A stretch of DNA of 64,000 nt from assembly GCF_001039355.2 (NCBI RefSeq), contig NW_019776153.1:16134-80133 (forward strand), read 5' to 3'. Positions within the stretch are counted from its first letter, which is position 1, and every line of letters begins with the position of its first letter. Positions 1 to 12,648 of this stretch are shown in pieces. The stretch comes from Lingula anatina. Its lineage: Eukaryota; Brachiopoda; Lingulata; Lingulida; Lingulidae. Made by a program: the position numbers and the translations under genes. Below the pieces are notes generated by a model, which searched no databases, had not been told where the DNA came from, and was given only the letters and a program-made list of their open reading frames with translations.

Positions 1-106
1 TTTTTAATTATAACTTTTAAAGTATGAATTTTTTATTGAGACTTGAAGTACACAACACTGTTGATAGCCTGTGTATCTGTGTTTCTTTCAACTAGTTCCC
101 ATTTAC

Positions 107-3100
107 CTGGTGTTGTAGCTGTGGTCCTCCAGGCCCTGGAGGTCCTGTTCTGGGAGGACCAGCATTTGGGGCTTGATGAGGGTGCTGGTATGGACCAGGC
201 TAAAAACAAAATATAGTTTATGATTCAATTTTGTCATAAGATGTCACTGTAATGAAAATATTGAAATGAGAAAAAAATATATATGAGTATATATGAAAAG
301 TCTGTCTTAAAAATATAATACTAAATATAATTTTTTTTACTGATAGAAGCAGGAAATAAACAAAACAACAATTCTTAGATATTACACAACTCTTTTCCTG
401 CGAGATTGCTACTATTATTTTTCAACTTGCAAAAAACTTGCAACAACTTAAAATTCGATCCCTTCATTGAAAAAAGCTTCTGCATGTTAAAAATTCCATT
501 GTGATTGTTCTTTTCACAGCACCTGATATCCCACATGCTGAGTAGATGACATGGGTTGCTGCATGCCACCAGGGGGACCCTGCACACTGCCAGGAGGAAC
601 CCCAGCCATGAGCTGCTGAGGTGGCTGATACGGTTGTGGCTGTGGTTGAGATGAAGGTGCTGGGTACAGAGGGGGTCTGTGATGCACTGCCTCTTGTGGG
701 CGTGCCGGCTGCGGCCCCGCCCCTGATGGCATCCCAGGTCCGCCCAGGGTCATCCCAGATGCCGCCAGTGGCTGTCCCGCTAGAGAAGTGGGTGTGTCCC
801 TGTCCCATATTAACCTGGCCTCGGGACGCACTGTGACTGTCCCTCGGAAATGTGGGTTAATGAGAATCTTTCTTGGCTGGCCTGGAACAGGGCGTGGCAT
901 AGGCACCCCAGGAGTCTGGAGCAAGGGTGTGGCTTGGTTGGCCCCTAGTACATGTATGAGATGTGAGTATGAAACAAATATGAAGTTCTTTTCTGTTTCT
1001 GTCATTAAACTACATAACTGTGAATGTTCTTGCAAGTTTTACTTAAAATCTCTCTTTAGCAAGTACTGGAGTGTCAATAAAATTCATAGGGACTTAATCA
1101 GTCAGAACCACTCTGATACAGCTTTGAATTGAGAATAGACCACTTGTATAATCTTTGCCCTTAAACTCAATGAAACCTCTAAATATGTAAATTTTTCAAT
1201 GAAGTAAGAAATTTAATGTTCAAACAACTCCAAATGAAACAGATGTAAATCTAGCCATAGCTCTCATACCAGGGCGTGGCATGGAGCCCTGGGCCCTTGG
1301 GGGTGTCCATCCTCGTCCCCGGGGTCCAAACTGCTGCTGTTGCTGATGATGTTGTTGCTGCTGAGACTGTTGCCCTTTACCCCTCTGATGTTGCTGCTGG
1401 TTTGGTTTTTGGAAGCGTTTGCCTCTTCCCTTGTGGTGAAGAAATTCTTCTATCTTGTCTTGTTCTTCTTTGCTGATCTCTTTAACAGAGCAAACTTTAT
1501 ATCAATATGCATATCACTACAAAGATGATGTTTTGTATCTAATCATTTATAAACAGCCAGTTCAAAGTATGAGATTCAGTAAAAAAAAAAAGTCATGGTA
1601 TGGACACGTGTCAACTGCAATGGTCTGAGACAGACAGACACAGTAAATCAAAACTAACCCAGCGTGTCTGGGATCTCAGTCCTTGATCTGGAGGTGGCAT
1701 TGGAGTGACCACCGGAACTGGTCAACTTGATCATTTTCCTCTCCGTCTTAAACCGCCCCCTTCTCTCCTCCTCATCACTCTCGCTCTCCTCACTCTCGTC
1801 CTCTGCATGCTGCACGCTGTCCTCATGCATGTCCGAGACAGTCGTGTCGGCCTGTTCTCCTGCAGGTTCATGCTCCTAAACAAAGATTCATCAAATTTTG
1901 ATAGCTGTCATCATGGTAATTTTTCTTTATTAAGAAACTGTAAAGAAAATATCCTGATACAAATATATGTACAAGCTGGGGTAGCACTAACACTTGCAAA
2001 TTTAGCCAAATGCTAAAATTGACTTAAGTTGGCTAAACAAAAGATGGTTGATTTAACTTGTTTTGTTGAATTGCCCCCCTGTGAACTTGATTTTATTGGA
2101 CCTTTATCTCTCTCATAGGTTTATATGTATGTGCATGCAAGCATGAGTGAATACACGCACATACATACACAAATATCTCAAACAAAACTCTTTAAAGACA
2201 ACCATGCTAGTTGAGTTTATCATAAACAAAAAAAAAATTTTTTTCAATTTCCTAAAGACAAATTAAAATTCAAACAACATCAAAAGTGTACCTCTTGTTC
2301 TTGGATGTCAGGCTCTGCAGTTTTTGGTCCTAGCCTGGATTTAGCGCTTCGACGTGTACTTGATTCAGGGGCCTGGAAATTAAAAAGGGCATGAGTGATT
2401 ATATATATTCTATATATACTCTATACAGTACTTTATTCATTTTGGGTCAGATTTTTTGTATTACAGCAGACCAGTGTGCTATCAGAAAGTTTATTTTAAA
2501 ACGTTTTTTGAGACTTAACGGGAAAATAGAAAGTGATACCCTCACATAAAATTTTTTTTTAGAAGTAATGCAACATTTACCTCATTCCAGGCTTCCTTTA
2601 CAGTACTGGTGACCACATCATCTCCCTGCATGTCACCCTCTGTGTCATCCTGCGTTTCGTCATGTGTGTCTATCCCTGTGTCATCTAGGTCACCCCCTGC
2701 TGAGACGTCAATGTCAATGACATCTTCCTCGATAAGGTCCTCCTCCTCCTCTTCCTCGTTCTGGGCTGTGAACTCATCAGTTATGGGCCTGCAATGTCCA
2801 TTACATTTAAACTTATTCCATGCAAGAAAAACAAAAAACATATATCTGGTTGATTTTCAAACTGGAACTAAGTTTTAGCCCTCAGAAGAATTATGTAAGT
2901 TTGAGAATAATGAGCTATGCAGTTTTCCTTTTGTGATGCAAATGAGGAAAGCGCATGGCTATGACATTGCTAACGAAAATGACAACATTAAAGAGGACCA
3001 CAGATGAAGGTGATAGCTAAATGTCCAAACTCAGCATATACATTTGTACCCATGATAACAGAATTATATAATTTTACATTTGCAAATAATGAGGTCAATA

Positions 3101-3246
3101 TAAAGTCATCAACCAAACTGTGCATAGTGTATTGGTCCAAGGATACAACAGAACTAAATTCTAAGTAAAAACTCAACTCACTCTATCTCCACAAAGTCTT
3201 CATCAGGCGGTGCTGACTCTTCCAGGTCATCTGCAGTCTCATCTGT

Positions 3247-3285
<39 letters not shown>

Positions 3286-4523
3286 ATGTATGTTGATTTA
3301 AGTTTCAAACCCCCAGTTTCTAGATGACTTTATAGCCTAATAACAGTAAATATAATACATTAACCTCAACTTGACTTTCAATATGATTTCAAATAGGACT
3401 CTTAATGCATCTTAAATATCCCCAGTGCACCAAATCTCATGAAAAAAAGGCATAATAAATATCATAAATAATGATTAATAATATAATTCTTCTTGTTATT
3501 GCCATTATTATTTATTTGCCTATTATATAAAATAAACACTATAAAACAGCTTCTGAAATTCCTTGAAATATTTCTTATTAAAAGAAAAACTAAAACAGTT
3601 CCCACCTTTCCCACTGGCATCTTTATCAGTGTCATCACCCAGTCCTAGGAGGGCATCTTCATCAAACTCTTCCTCTGAATCATCTTTGGACTGAGATGTC
3701 AGATTAAAAAAGGCACATCACATTATTCTTTTTTATTAACAATAATTTATCGCGTATTAAATGAGTTAATATTCAAATGCCATTAATTACCATTAACTAC
3801 AAGCCAGTATACTAAGGAAATTTTAACACTATTTCTGTTTTGGACCTGAAGTATCTTAGCCCAGATGTCCTGAAAAGCCAATAAGTTGAAAAATTTTAGG
3901 AACAGAGTAGGAAAGTACTGAAAAAAATTACCTTTCTAAATGCATGGATTCCAGAGAGCTCTTCATCAAGGAGGTCATCATCACTGGTAAAAGATGTAAG
4001 ATCATGGCAATACTAATACAGTTACAATATATCAAAACACTCATCTGTATTAAAATGTATACAAACTCTACACAATGCCCTTGATTTTTACATCAATTTT
4101 TGTTTCATTTTATTTATATACAGGGCTTGACACTAACTTTTTTCGATACTGGCCCGAGATGTCGGTAAATATTGCAAAGATGATTTGACACATGACATTT
4201 TACTTGCTCTTTGGGCCAGTGACCCCAGTAATTCAATGGCCCTAGGTTGGTTTTCAGTTGCCCAGGCTTAATGCCAAGCCCTGTTATAATAATTATTTTC
4301 ATAGTGCAAAAAGAAAGAATACATAAAAATAAAGCACAAAGTAATGCATTAAAGTGCTGAATTATAATACAATTAAATACAAAATCATCACATATTATTT
4401 AATGTTTTTAATAAATAAATCCAACATATCATGAAAATAAACTCAGATTTACTGTACAGTATTTGTGACTAAAAGTGATTCCTACCTGTCCCATGAGGAC
4501 TCTGTGGGCCTCTTTCTTGGCAT
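107..4523 (-). CDS. RBM33: RBM33-like RNA-binding protein, 10 coding exons, C-terminus outside the window
   Basis: Coding exons on the minus strand: 4523-4486, 3983-3932, 3690-3606, 3242-3182, 2788-2581, 2372-2292, 1875-1659, 1479-1270, 944-523 and 199-107. All junctions are GT-AG and phases agree, giving 490 residues before the left edge. The start MPRKRPTESSWDS is the first ATG in the right frame. The N-terminus is strongly acidic (SSWDSDDDLLDEEL at residues 9-22, then Asp/Glu runs to about residue 200). A GRFKTERK motif and IPDTL near residue 245 match vertebrate RBM33. A Gln-rich segment follows, and the signature KILINPHFRGTV at about residues 344-355 matches the vertebrate INPHF(K/R)GTV motif. 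The end is Pro/Gly/Gln-rich. The C-terminal RRM expected for the family would lie left of base 1. In mammals RBM33 is nuclear, binds GC-rich or m6A-marked RNA, works with ALKBH5 and promotes mRNA export. That role is inferred here from homology. Confidence 0.85.
3247..3283. repeat. (TAA)n microsatellite at a splice acceptor
   Basis: About twelve ATA/TAA units. On the transcribed strand this is a TTA run directly preceding the acceptor of RBM33 coding exon 4 (AACAG at 3247-3243), so it sits where a polypyrimidine tract is expected. Confidence 0.95.
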
Positions 4524-5600
4524 CTCCCAATGTTACTGGATGCCACAACAATAATGTCGCCGAGTCCAGCACCATCCAACAGAGTAAGCAGTCTCTGCAA
4601 TGTAAAATATAAAGTTGATACTAGTAACTTAAAACTTGATTTTGGATGATACCCGTAAATTCCTTGGTTCTTTTAATTAGCAGTACAGAAAAACTGCTCA
4701 TTCAAACAATATATTTCAAGACTGAAATCCAAACTCACACCTGCCAAGTTTTAAGTACAGCATACTAATGCTTACCTAAATATATCAAAAGAGTGAAAAA
4801 AAAATCAACTTACTAGTACTACATAAATGTCTGTTTGTATACTCTTATACCAAATCAATAACTAAGTATATACATGTATCAGAATGCAGCACTGGCCTGC
4901 CTGTGACCTGCAACCACTGAGACAACTCATTTGACAACCTATGCCAAAATCTCTCTTCTCCACCTACAACTTTTTTTAAATGTAAAATACAGATCATTCG
5001 TGATCTTATGCAACAAACCCCATGAAAATTGATAAGGGCGAAGTATTTTAAGGCAGCACAAAATGCACTCAGTGGTCACAGCTTTATGGCTGAAATGTGA
5101 GGTCCCATTTACCCTTACTAGTATATGGCTATTTAAAAACTGGGATATTTCCCTTACTTTTAGATATAATTTCAAAATTCCAAAAGTAAAAGATTCTGGA
5201 TAAAAAGACCTCTCAAAATATATAGCTTGTGTTAATATCTGGCACATTCTGATTTTACACTTGATATGCATAGAACAACAATGGGGAAATTCCGTACTTT
5301 TTTTGTAGAAAGGTTACAAACAAAAATGATAATTTTTTGCATAGCGTTGAACAAATTTCAACCAACTTTCCAAAACCTGTTCTGGACTTAACTCGGCAGT
5401 GACGTTAACTATGAATGAAATCGCCCAAACCTGACTCTAAAATAGAGCCAGAGTATTTATAAATCATGGCCGATTCTTTTGATGAGAACATACTAGTAAA
5501 TTCACTACGGCAGTTAAGGGTTTCCTTACCTTCGTACTTTGCTAAATTTTACATGAAAACATCTTCGGGTTCATCTTCTGTTCCATGCATTCTACAAAAT
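4524..5600 (-). promoter_or_regulatory. RBM33 5' leader: non-coding exon, intron and two upstream ORFs
   Basis: A donor (GAAG then GTAAGG) ends a non-coding first exon at 5530. The acceptor before 4594 (ttttacattgcag) begins the second exon, whose coding part starts at 4523. The first exon contains a complete 13-codon ORF at 5590-5549. The second exon contains an out-of-frame ATG at 4575-4573 that reads 30 codons, overlaps the RBM33 start and stops with TGA at the first codon of the next exon (3983-3981). An AGATGGCG motif at 5702-5709 (YY1-like core) lies just upstream and fits a promoter near 5.6-5.7 kb. The transcription start is inferred. The 935-base intron (4595-5529) holds no other gene I can support. 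Confidence 0.6.
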
Positions 5601-5619
5601 GGTTCGTTTTACAAGTAAA

Positions 5620-6737
5620 CACTGCGCAAAGCAAAATTTAAAGTCACTGGTTAGAAAGCTTTTATGTTTTCGGCGGACACTTGTTTTGTTTATTACTCGA
5701 TAGATGGCGAAATGTGCTAAGAGAAGCCACAGCGCAGCCCAAATAATATTTTCTTGTGTCATATTGCCCTAGCTATATTATAGCTCTATCTTATTTAGAG
5801 CAACGGCTTTGCCATTACTCAATGAATTACATACATACTTACTGTACAAACTGTCTAGATCAAAATTTTGCTACGAATAATGATAACAATAATGCTGATA
5901 TCACTGATTGTGCTGAGCCCTGCGAGAGTTCTTCTCTATCGCAATGAAAATCTGCAGTTCCAAGATATTATTAAATGCATCTTTCAAACGATAATCATTT
6001 ACATACCGATATGTTATTTTATTATTCTTAATCAAAAGATCTCTTACCTTATTTACTCGTACTTAAATGCGTCATCTATGTTCTTTATTGTAGTATATCC
6101 CTTTATTTACTTACTCAATACTGAACATTACTGAACCACACGTAGGCTACTTCCACTTATAATATTATAGGCCTACACACAGTAGGCCTATCAAATTGCC
6201 AGTGGTACCCCCTCCCTCTTCCGCTTATTTCCTCCCCAGGGTAAGACTCCTATATACATGTACATGTATTATATCATCTAGGTTCTATCCAAAAAACAAC
6301 AGTGATTAATTTTTTTTTTACCTGAACATCCTTAATTCACACAACCCTCGCCCAACTCAATACACGCGAGCTAACCTTGAAACCATCAACTCCCACTTTT
6401 GGAACATCGACTGTTGTCGACGTGCACGTTTCATGTTACTCTGTTGGTGCATTATAGTGTCTTAAAGTGGTTCATATACAATGTGTGGGCGGACTGTCGA
6501 TCAACACCAGGCACAGCAAAAGTGAAATGTTCACGTCTACCTGGTTTAATTCGGACAAAGCCGTACGTTGTTCCTGCTCAAATATACTTAACTGCTGCGT
6601 ACCACTATTCTTTCAAAACGTATTTGCTTCGATCTCAAGTTCCAGTTACATCGGTGTGACGTGACAGAGAGTTCCCCATGATAAAGTGTCTGGTTTCCGT
6701 TAATTTGCACAGGCAAACCTTGCCCTAGATTGTGACT
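5620..6737. other. Intergenic, no gene supported
   Basis: This is an AT-rich stretch between the RBM33 promoter and the first inverted-repeat element. The open frames on the plus strand (about 5756-6134 and 6399-6664) are short, lack recognisable domains and have no convincing splice partners. I see no RNA gene. Confidence 0.6.
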
Positions 6738-6932
6738 ACCCTCTCTGGCAGGGTTGCATTTTTTTTTTTAAAATATATAAATTATAAAAATGTAAAAATA
6801 TATAAATTTTTAAAAATTAAAATTTATATAGGGGAAAAATGAAAAAGCCAGTGAGCCAAATGACTGTCTATTTAGCTAGAGACATATCAGTGAATATCTG
6901 TGAAAAATCAATTTGTCGCTCTGGTAGAGGGT
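6738..6932. mobile_element. Non-autonomous inverted-repeat element with 11-bp target duplication (MULE-like MITE), copy 1
   Basis: The element starts ACCCTCTCTGGCAGGGT and ends CTCTGGTAGAGGGT, so its termini are imperfect inverted repeats. It is flanked by AGATTGTGACT at 6727-6737 and AGATTGCGACT at 6933-6943, an 11-base direct repeat with one mismatch. The interior is AT-rich with no coding capacity. A second copy in opposite orientation lies at 14828-14957 and shares a conserved block (core ACATATCAGTGAATATCTGT). The 9-11 base duplication length is typical of Mutator-like elements; the superfamily assignment is inference. Confidence 0.7.
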
Positions 6933-7032
6933 AGATTGCGACTCGCTTACGTCAGGCTAACCTGTAGCCTATAATTTAAATGAAGGGTAGATTCTCTGTT
7001 ACACGGACCCTCAGTTTCGTCACACCAGCTTT

Positions 7033-7242
7033 CTTAGGGTGCTTTCCCAGAGATTTAGATCGACCTAACTCCCTGGGGGTTCACGCTCAATTGCAGTCAG
7101 CCGAGCGGGCACCATAGTTAATTACCCCCTTACAGCTTTTAGTAGGCGGGACAGACGCTTAAGCCGGCCAAGCTGACAGTAATCTAGTGAGACTACCCAC
7201 AGGGATAGATCGATCTAAAAATCTATGGAAATGGGGTGTAAG
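7033..7242 (+). mobile_element. Inverted-repeat MITE, family with TTTAGATCGATC termini, copy 1
   Basis: About 210 bases with imperfect terminal inverted repeats: CTTAGGG...GAGATTTAGATCGACC at the left and GATCGATCTAAAAATCTATGG...GTAAG at the right. It aligns along nearly its whole length with the reverse complement of the copy at 59418-59652, including the shared internal block TTAATTACCCCCTTACAGCT. It encodes no protein. A third, more diverged copy is at 59146-59391. Confidence 0.75.
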
Positions 7243-8673
7243 ACAAACTCTCAAATACGGGCTTAATGGCAAGATTTGTTTAAAAACCCCTCCCCACCAT
7301 ACTTAAGTAAGTAGCAGGTTAAGGAAAGTGTCTTGACATATCCTCCAAAGGGTTTCAATACCCTTTTCATGATGGCCAATCAGGTTTACCCAGGGCTGGT
7401 CGATAGGAAGTCTCCATTATTCGTTTAGACAAGAACGAAAAAACAGTAGCACAAAGGTAAAAAGCAGGATTCTGTCAAACATATGACGGGGGTCAACAAA
7501 ACTCCATTTGTATACTCGTTAACAAAAGATGCACGCACAAGGAAGACGATCTGAGTCATAATAAATGGCAATTGGACGATTGAGTGCTTTACGAGTTCTT
7601 CGTAACGAGGAAGTGACTAAACAGAAAAGGTTGCGAATACAGAATTAAATCAACAATAGTAGCACAATATTTTCACTAATGACCTCTAGTGTCACGAAAG
7701 TCTACCAGTAGTATTAGTGTTTCTGAGATGTTTTATTTCCTCCGATAATGTCATCCTATTTCAAACAATATCTACAAAAAGGCTTAGTGGAGTAAATGTA
7801 ATTAACTTGCATTAACATATATAGGAAAGAGTGATTCCGACAATAAACCATGTTTAACAAACACTTTTGCTTCCGGAATATAACAGAGACCGGTATAAGG
7901 ACAACTGTATCTTTACTCAAATGTTTTCCTAAATATAGATAGTCCTAGATAGGCCTAAATATAGATAGTTTTTTTACTTAAAATTTAACATGCAGCCTGC
8001 TTGGATTCAACAGTGATCAATTTACAGTACTTATTGTGTATTTTTACGTTGCTTGCAGATTTCAGAATATGAGAATATACAGGTTTAAACAAATATTTGT
8101 CATATATTTTACATCTGGACTTAATCACTGGTATTTTCTTCTTCCCATGTTTATCTTAAACCAATGCTATCTGTTTCCAAATCTGTAAAGCAAAGGGCTT
8201 TAAGCAGGAAAATCCTGTTTAACATAACTTTAACATATAACTGTGTACCTATAACTAAAAGAAGCTGATATATGCATACACCCGCCCGTATAGTCCCCAC
8301 TCTCCACTACCAGGGATAAAAAAGAGATGTAACGAAGCGTCAGATTCTAGTGTTTGAAATAATTAATGGAAGCTGACGATACCCGTGACAAATTTGGCGA
8401 AATGGAAACGAAATTGAACAGATCATTAAAATTTATCCAATATAATGTACAGCCCCATTTATCCGACTTCCTACTATCACGCATATGCATTACTATGTTG
8501 ACGGTGGTCACGATGCATACATATGAACACAAATGCAAATAATACAGATGTAAAATCTGATACACAACGAAAATACACCATTCATAGTTTTTCATATATC
8601 AGACAATCCCAAGGGTATTGTTTCTTTCTTTTTACATTTTTCTGCAGAATCTGTCGGATAAAATATGTGACTG
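7243..8673. other. Intergenic, no gene supported; includes the TLR 3' flank
   Basis: There are no long open frames and no RNA gene I can recognise. The stretch lies between the MITE and the stop codon of the Toll-like receptor and should contain the receptor's 3' UTR, but I could not pick a convincing AATAAA on the minus strand. Confidence 0.55.
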
Positions 8674-11600
8674 TTACAGCATCTCAGTGTCGTCATCTTC
8701 GCCATTTAGGACAAGGTGATTATTTATGTCAAGAATGGCATCCTTGAGACGTTTCCAAAACAAACGTTGTCCTGTTTGACTGTCTGTCCACTTTATATAG
8801 CCTCTTGCCTTAATGAATTTCCGAAGCGATTTCGTCATGGTATCAAACGGCACCGTTTGAAACATGACTGGTATCACTGTGTTGTACCCACGAGCCAATG
8901 ACATTTGAAACTCAAATTCACACCACGAGTTAAGCACGAAGTTTTCTGATAGAACGAGAACTGTCTTCCTGCTGTTATCTACAGCTTCGACGATAGCTTC
9001 AGCAAGAGATGCTCCACCGATGAAATCCCTCTGATCTATAATGACGTCAAGCTCGTTCTCGTCTTCTAAATGACGTAAAAGTCTATTCACTACCCACTGA
9101 TAATCACCGTCATCGTATGAAATGTACACGTGACCGGGCGGGGTTGTAATAAATCCTTGTCTACGTAACCGACGTCGCAGCAGGTATAGTCGATATCTAA
9201 AATATGACTTATTTATTTAGAAATTGCGAAATAACATTAGCTTTAATTAGGACACCTTTTACATATAATTTTCATTAAGAAACCGCAGCCGCAGTCGTCC
9301 TCGAAAAAAAGTGGTGTATTATAATTCATTCTTAATGACATTTAGGGGGTGACGTGGACACAGAACTGGTGTTTTCTTCTTTTTTGAGACTCATTAAAGA
9401 TTTAAAATTCCACTCAGCTATGTACTATCTGTAACTCAAAGCAGTGTAAATGATCCATTTTGGCGTAAATCAGACCCCCTCTCTCTTTCCATACATATAA
9501 GATATAGAATAATACATACTTAATATTCCAGCGATAAATGTACGCCACTATCAAACCGCACGTCACCCCAGCCATATTGGTCAGGGATATCCCGAGGGAC
9601 AGCCACTGATTTTGAGCTTTAGTTGTTTGACTGCCAACATCACATTTCTCTCGCAGTCCATTCAGTGTAGTCTGCAGACTCGTTTTTGAACCATTCATAG
9701 GGCAATCGGAGTTGTTGGAAAATGTCACAGTAATATTGGAAAAAATTAGCCATTTAAAAAATTCCTTCCCATCGCAACGGGTGCAGTTCACAGCGTTGTT
9801 GTTCAAATCAATGGTAAAGCTTGAATTTAACTTCCCTATAGTTTCCAATTCTTCTGATGAAAATGCCTGTAGTTTGTTGTTGCTGAGATCTATGTATTCC
9901 ACAGACACAAAGCTTATCATACTGAACGACACCGTATTAAGGCGGTTGCCGCTTAACACAAGCCGTTGAAGGGAGACAAGGTGTTCGAAAAAGTTCTTAG
10001 GGATGGTCCTGATCTCATTCACTGATAAGTCCAAAAACTCTAAGCGCGGAAGTTTCACTGGATGTATTCCACCCTCACCTATTAAAGGTCCTAGTTTGTT
10101 GTCGCCAACATTTAAGGACCGCAACGATGGAAAGTGGCCGTTGCAAAAATCTCTTGGAAGACAACTGAGAATATTATGGGAAGCATCAAAATGCTCCAGA
10201 TTGTCCAATCCATATACCACATGAGAGATTGACTTTGAACCAGTGCCTTCAACCCTTAGAAAGCGAAGCTTATTTGGATAAAAATATATACTTCCCGGTA
10301 AGGTGCAATCAGTTGTACCTTTATCGTCCAGCACAAACCACCAACTCATCGATAAGAATTCCAAAGAAGCAGGAAGAAAATATTTTGCAATTGGTGAAGG
10401 CAAATCCTTTTCATTTAAAGACCCGGCAATGCCTTTCTTAAGCTTGAATGATGGATGGCCTTTCCAAAAAGAATGCGTCAATTTACATCTTGGAGGGTTC
10501 TTATTTTTGTTCCTCAAGTTATTGTCGATTCTCGCGTACTTTAAGTTCCTTAATAATGCAAATATTTTAATAAATTTAGCCGAGGAACTGTTTACCCCAT
10601 AGTTGTCCTTTCCATTTACTGGGAAAAAGATCATGACATTATTAGACAGGTCGAGATACTCCAAATTCGGAAAGTAATGCAAGTTATTCAGGTCAAACCA
10701 TTCTATTCTGTTCTTTATCAATTCCAATGTTTTCAGAGACGTATTTTCTAAGCATCTGAATGTTGTAGCTGATATTGTCCATTGTGAGACAAGTACGGCA
10801 CCATTATCTCGCATTCCATAGATATTATTCATGCGAATGGTTTCAATTGAGGTGTTCTTTAAGCCACAGATAAAATCTTCCACATTCTGCGGTGACAGAA
10901 AATAACAACACTCCAGATCTAACACCTTTAAACGTGGAAAAATAGACAGCATGCCTGGTTCTGCACGGTTAATGCCGCAGTTAATGAAAGCAAGTTTTTT
11001 GATTGGGCAGTTTTTTAACCAGATGAAAGCCTCTTTTCGCAACTGTATCTCAGGTCCTGAATGCATTTGGAAAACTAATGTCTTCAGAGACGATAAATTG
11101 CTATATCCAAGACCAAGTGTTATATTTCCATGAGGCACATAATAAAGAAACAACTCCTCCAACTGATGTAATGGCGACATTGTGCGATCTATGTAATCTT
11201 GTTGAACATTTATACCCGAATCCTTTCCACCAATACGAAGGGTTTTTAACGACGTTAAATCACGAAACAAAGATGGAGGGAAGGCAGTATAATCGATATT
11301 CATACCTGGATGAGTTGGAAATAAATTCAAATGTACCAATACTTTTAAGCCCGCAAAGCTGTCCTCGTTGAATGCTGCTATGCTATTTCCTCCTATGTAA
11401 AGAACTTTTAGGCTCTTCAGATGACTAAATGCAAATGGCGGTATTTCAGAAAGACCGATGTTTCGTAGGTCTAAGACGGTTGTATTACGTGGAATCCCCA
11501 GGGGTATGGATCCGATCGACCTTCCGGAGCAATCAACTGTGTGGTTAGACGGCGATGTGCTGAAGCATCGGCATTCTTTTGGACAGTTTCTTAAAAAACT

Positions 11601-11705
11601 GTCTCCATCAACAGTACTACTTGTACTAGTACTGCTATTGCAAGAGATCAACAAAAATAATATAACGCAAATGTTAACCCCTGCTGCTCCTGATGCAAGG
11701 TACAT
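8674..11705 (-). CDS. Toll-like receptor, complete, two exons, 902 aa
   Basis: Exon 1 is 11705-9520 and exon 2 is 9196-8674. The 323-base intron has donor GTATGT and acceptor TTTTAG, phase 2, just after the membrane segment. An N-terminal signal peptide (hydrophobic core ICVILFLLIS) is followed by a Cys-cluster LRR cap (CPKECRC), about twenty leucine-rich repeats with many N-glycosylation sequons, and one C-terminal Cys cluster (CTRCDGKEF...). This is the vertebrate-like single-cluster type. A membrane helix lies at about 708-725, then an Arg-rich juxtamembrane stretch and a TIR domain (about 750-900): box 1 YISYDD, box 2 RDFIGGASL at 785-793, box 3 FWKRL at 875-879. The family senses microbial ligands at the cell surface or endosome and signals through MyD88-type adaptors to NF-kB. 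The ligand cannot be told. The BB-loop proline usual in RDxxPG is Gly here. Nothing suggests a pseudogene. Confidence 0.93.
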
Positions 11706-12440
11706 GGTTTGTATCCAGCTTTATAGTGTTGATACTAGTATGGTACTGTCGTGACTACTGCACAAACAGTGGCATTGGTGGAGTCGTGTTATATGCCAAA
11801 ATGTCTTAAGAGACTTTGTGGTCCAATTTCCTGTATGTTCAGCTGTAATGTACTTCTAACGTTCTCTCTTCTGCTCCTTTCAATGAGCCCTTAACTTTCC
11901 TTGCCTTTTGAACATGAACATAAAGTGGCCACACCTTTCTTTTTTTGTAAGGCTTATTCATGCTTTAGTACATATTTGTATTTCTGTTCTTAATAAAATT
12001 TGATCAACGTAAGATGAGATTACATCCTGAATGGTGGAATAAAGGCAGGTCGATCGGCTTAACCCAGAAAAAAGTCAGCCTCGAGCCCCGCATAATGGAA
12101 CGAGCCCGGATTATGGAACAAAACCCGAAGTTTGCCCTTTTACCCGGCATGCAGAGCGTAAACAATTCCTGTGGAAATGTCATGCAGAAAGAATGTTCAA
12201 CAGCAGGTTTTATTGGCCCCGAAGTATTTCTACCACCACTTTTTTAATATGTCTCTTTGCCCATTGGACTTACACTAAATGTAACGAACAGACCAGCTGA
12301 TTTCAAAGCCGGTATCACCAGTCAGTTTGGAAAATTTTGATAATGTATTCCGCTAAGGAAATATTCAGGAAATTGGTGCCACCACGGAGAGTGCAATGGG
12401 GTAGCCAAATATTGGTAATGAGCATAGCCCGTCCTTGTTA
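11706..12440. other. TLR upstream region, no gene supported
   Basis: A TATAAAG on the minus strand (complement of 11719-11725) is only about 15 bases from the start codon, too close to be a normal TATA box. The rest holds no domain-bearing ORF or RNA gene. Confidence 0.5.
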
Positions 12441-12648
12441 TGTCCTTGATTAGAATTCCAAATAAGTAGGAAGAGAATATTTTACAACTGGTAAAGCAAG
12501 TCTTTTTCCGGACAAGACTTATCAATGCACTTCTAAAGCTAGAATGACGGATGGCATTTCCAGCAATGGAAATATTTTGGGGCTCTTATTTTTGTTTCTC
12601 AAGTTATTGTCGATTCTTGTGTACTTTAAGTTCCTTAGTAGTGAAAAC
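12441..12648 (-). pseudogene. Decayed TLR ectodomain fragment
   Basis: This stretch aligns base for base with about 10340-10558 of the neighbouring TLR gene in the same orientation, at roughly three quarters identity by eye. On the minus strand the best-preserved part reads LLRNLKYTRIDNNLRNKNK, against LLRNLKYARIDNNLRNKNK in the intact gene. Downstream, the frame is lost through indels and stops. No signal peptide, membrane segment or TIR remains. The similarity ends where the tRNA-bearing tandem unit begins, so this is a relic of a duplicated or rearranged TLR copy. Confidence 0.85.

Noticed and set aside
5466-5618. Plus-strand ORF starting ATGGCCGATTC, 51 codons, antisense to the RBM33 first exon
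   Set aside because: It is short, has no recognisable domain, and overlaps the better supported non-coding exon on the other strand.
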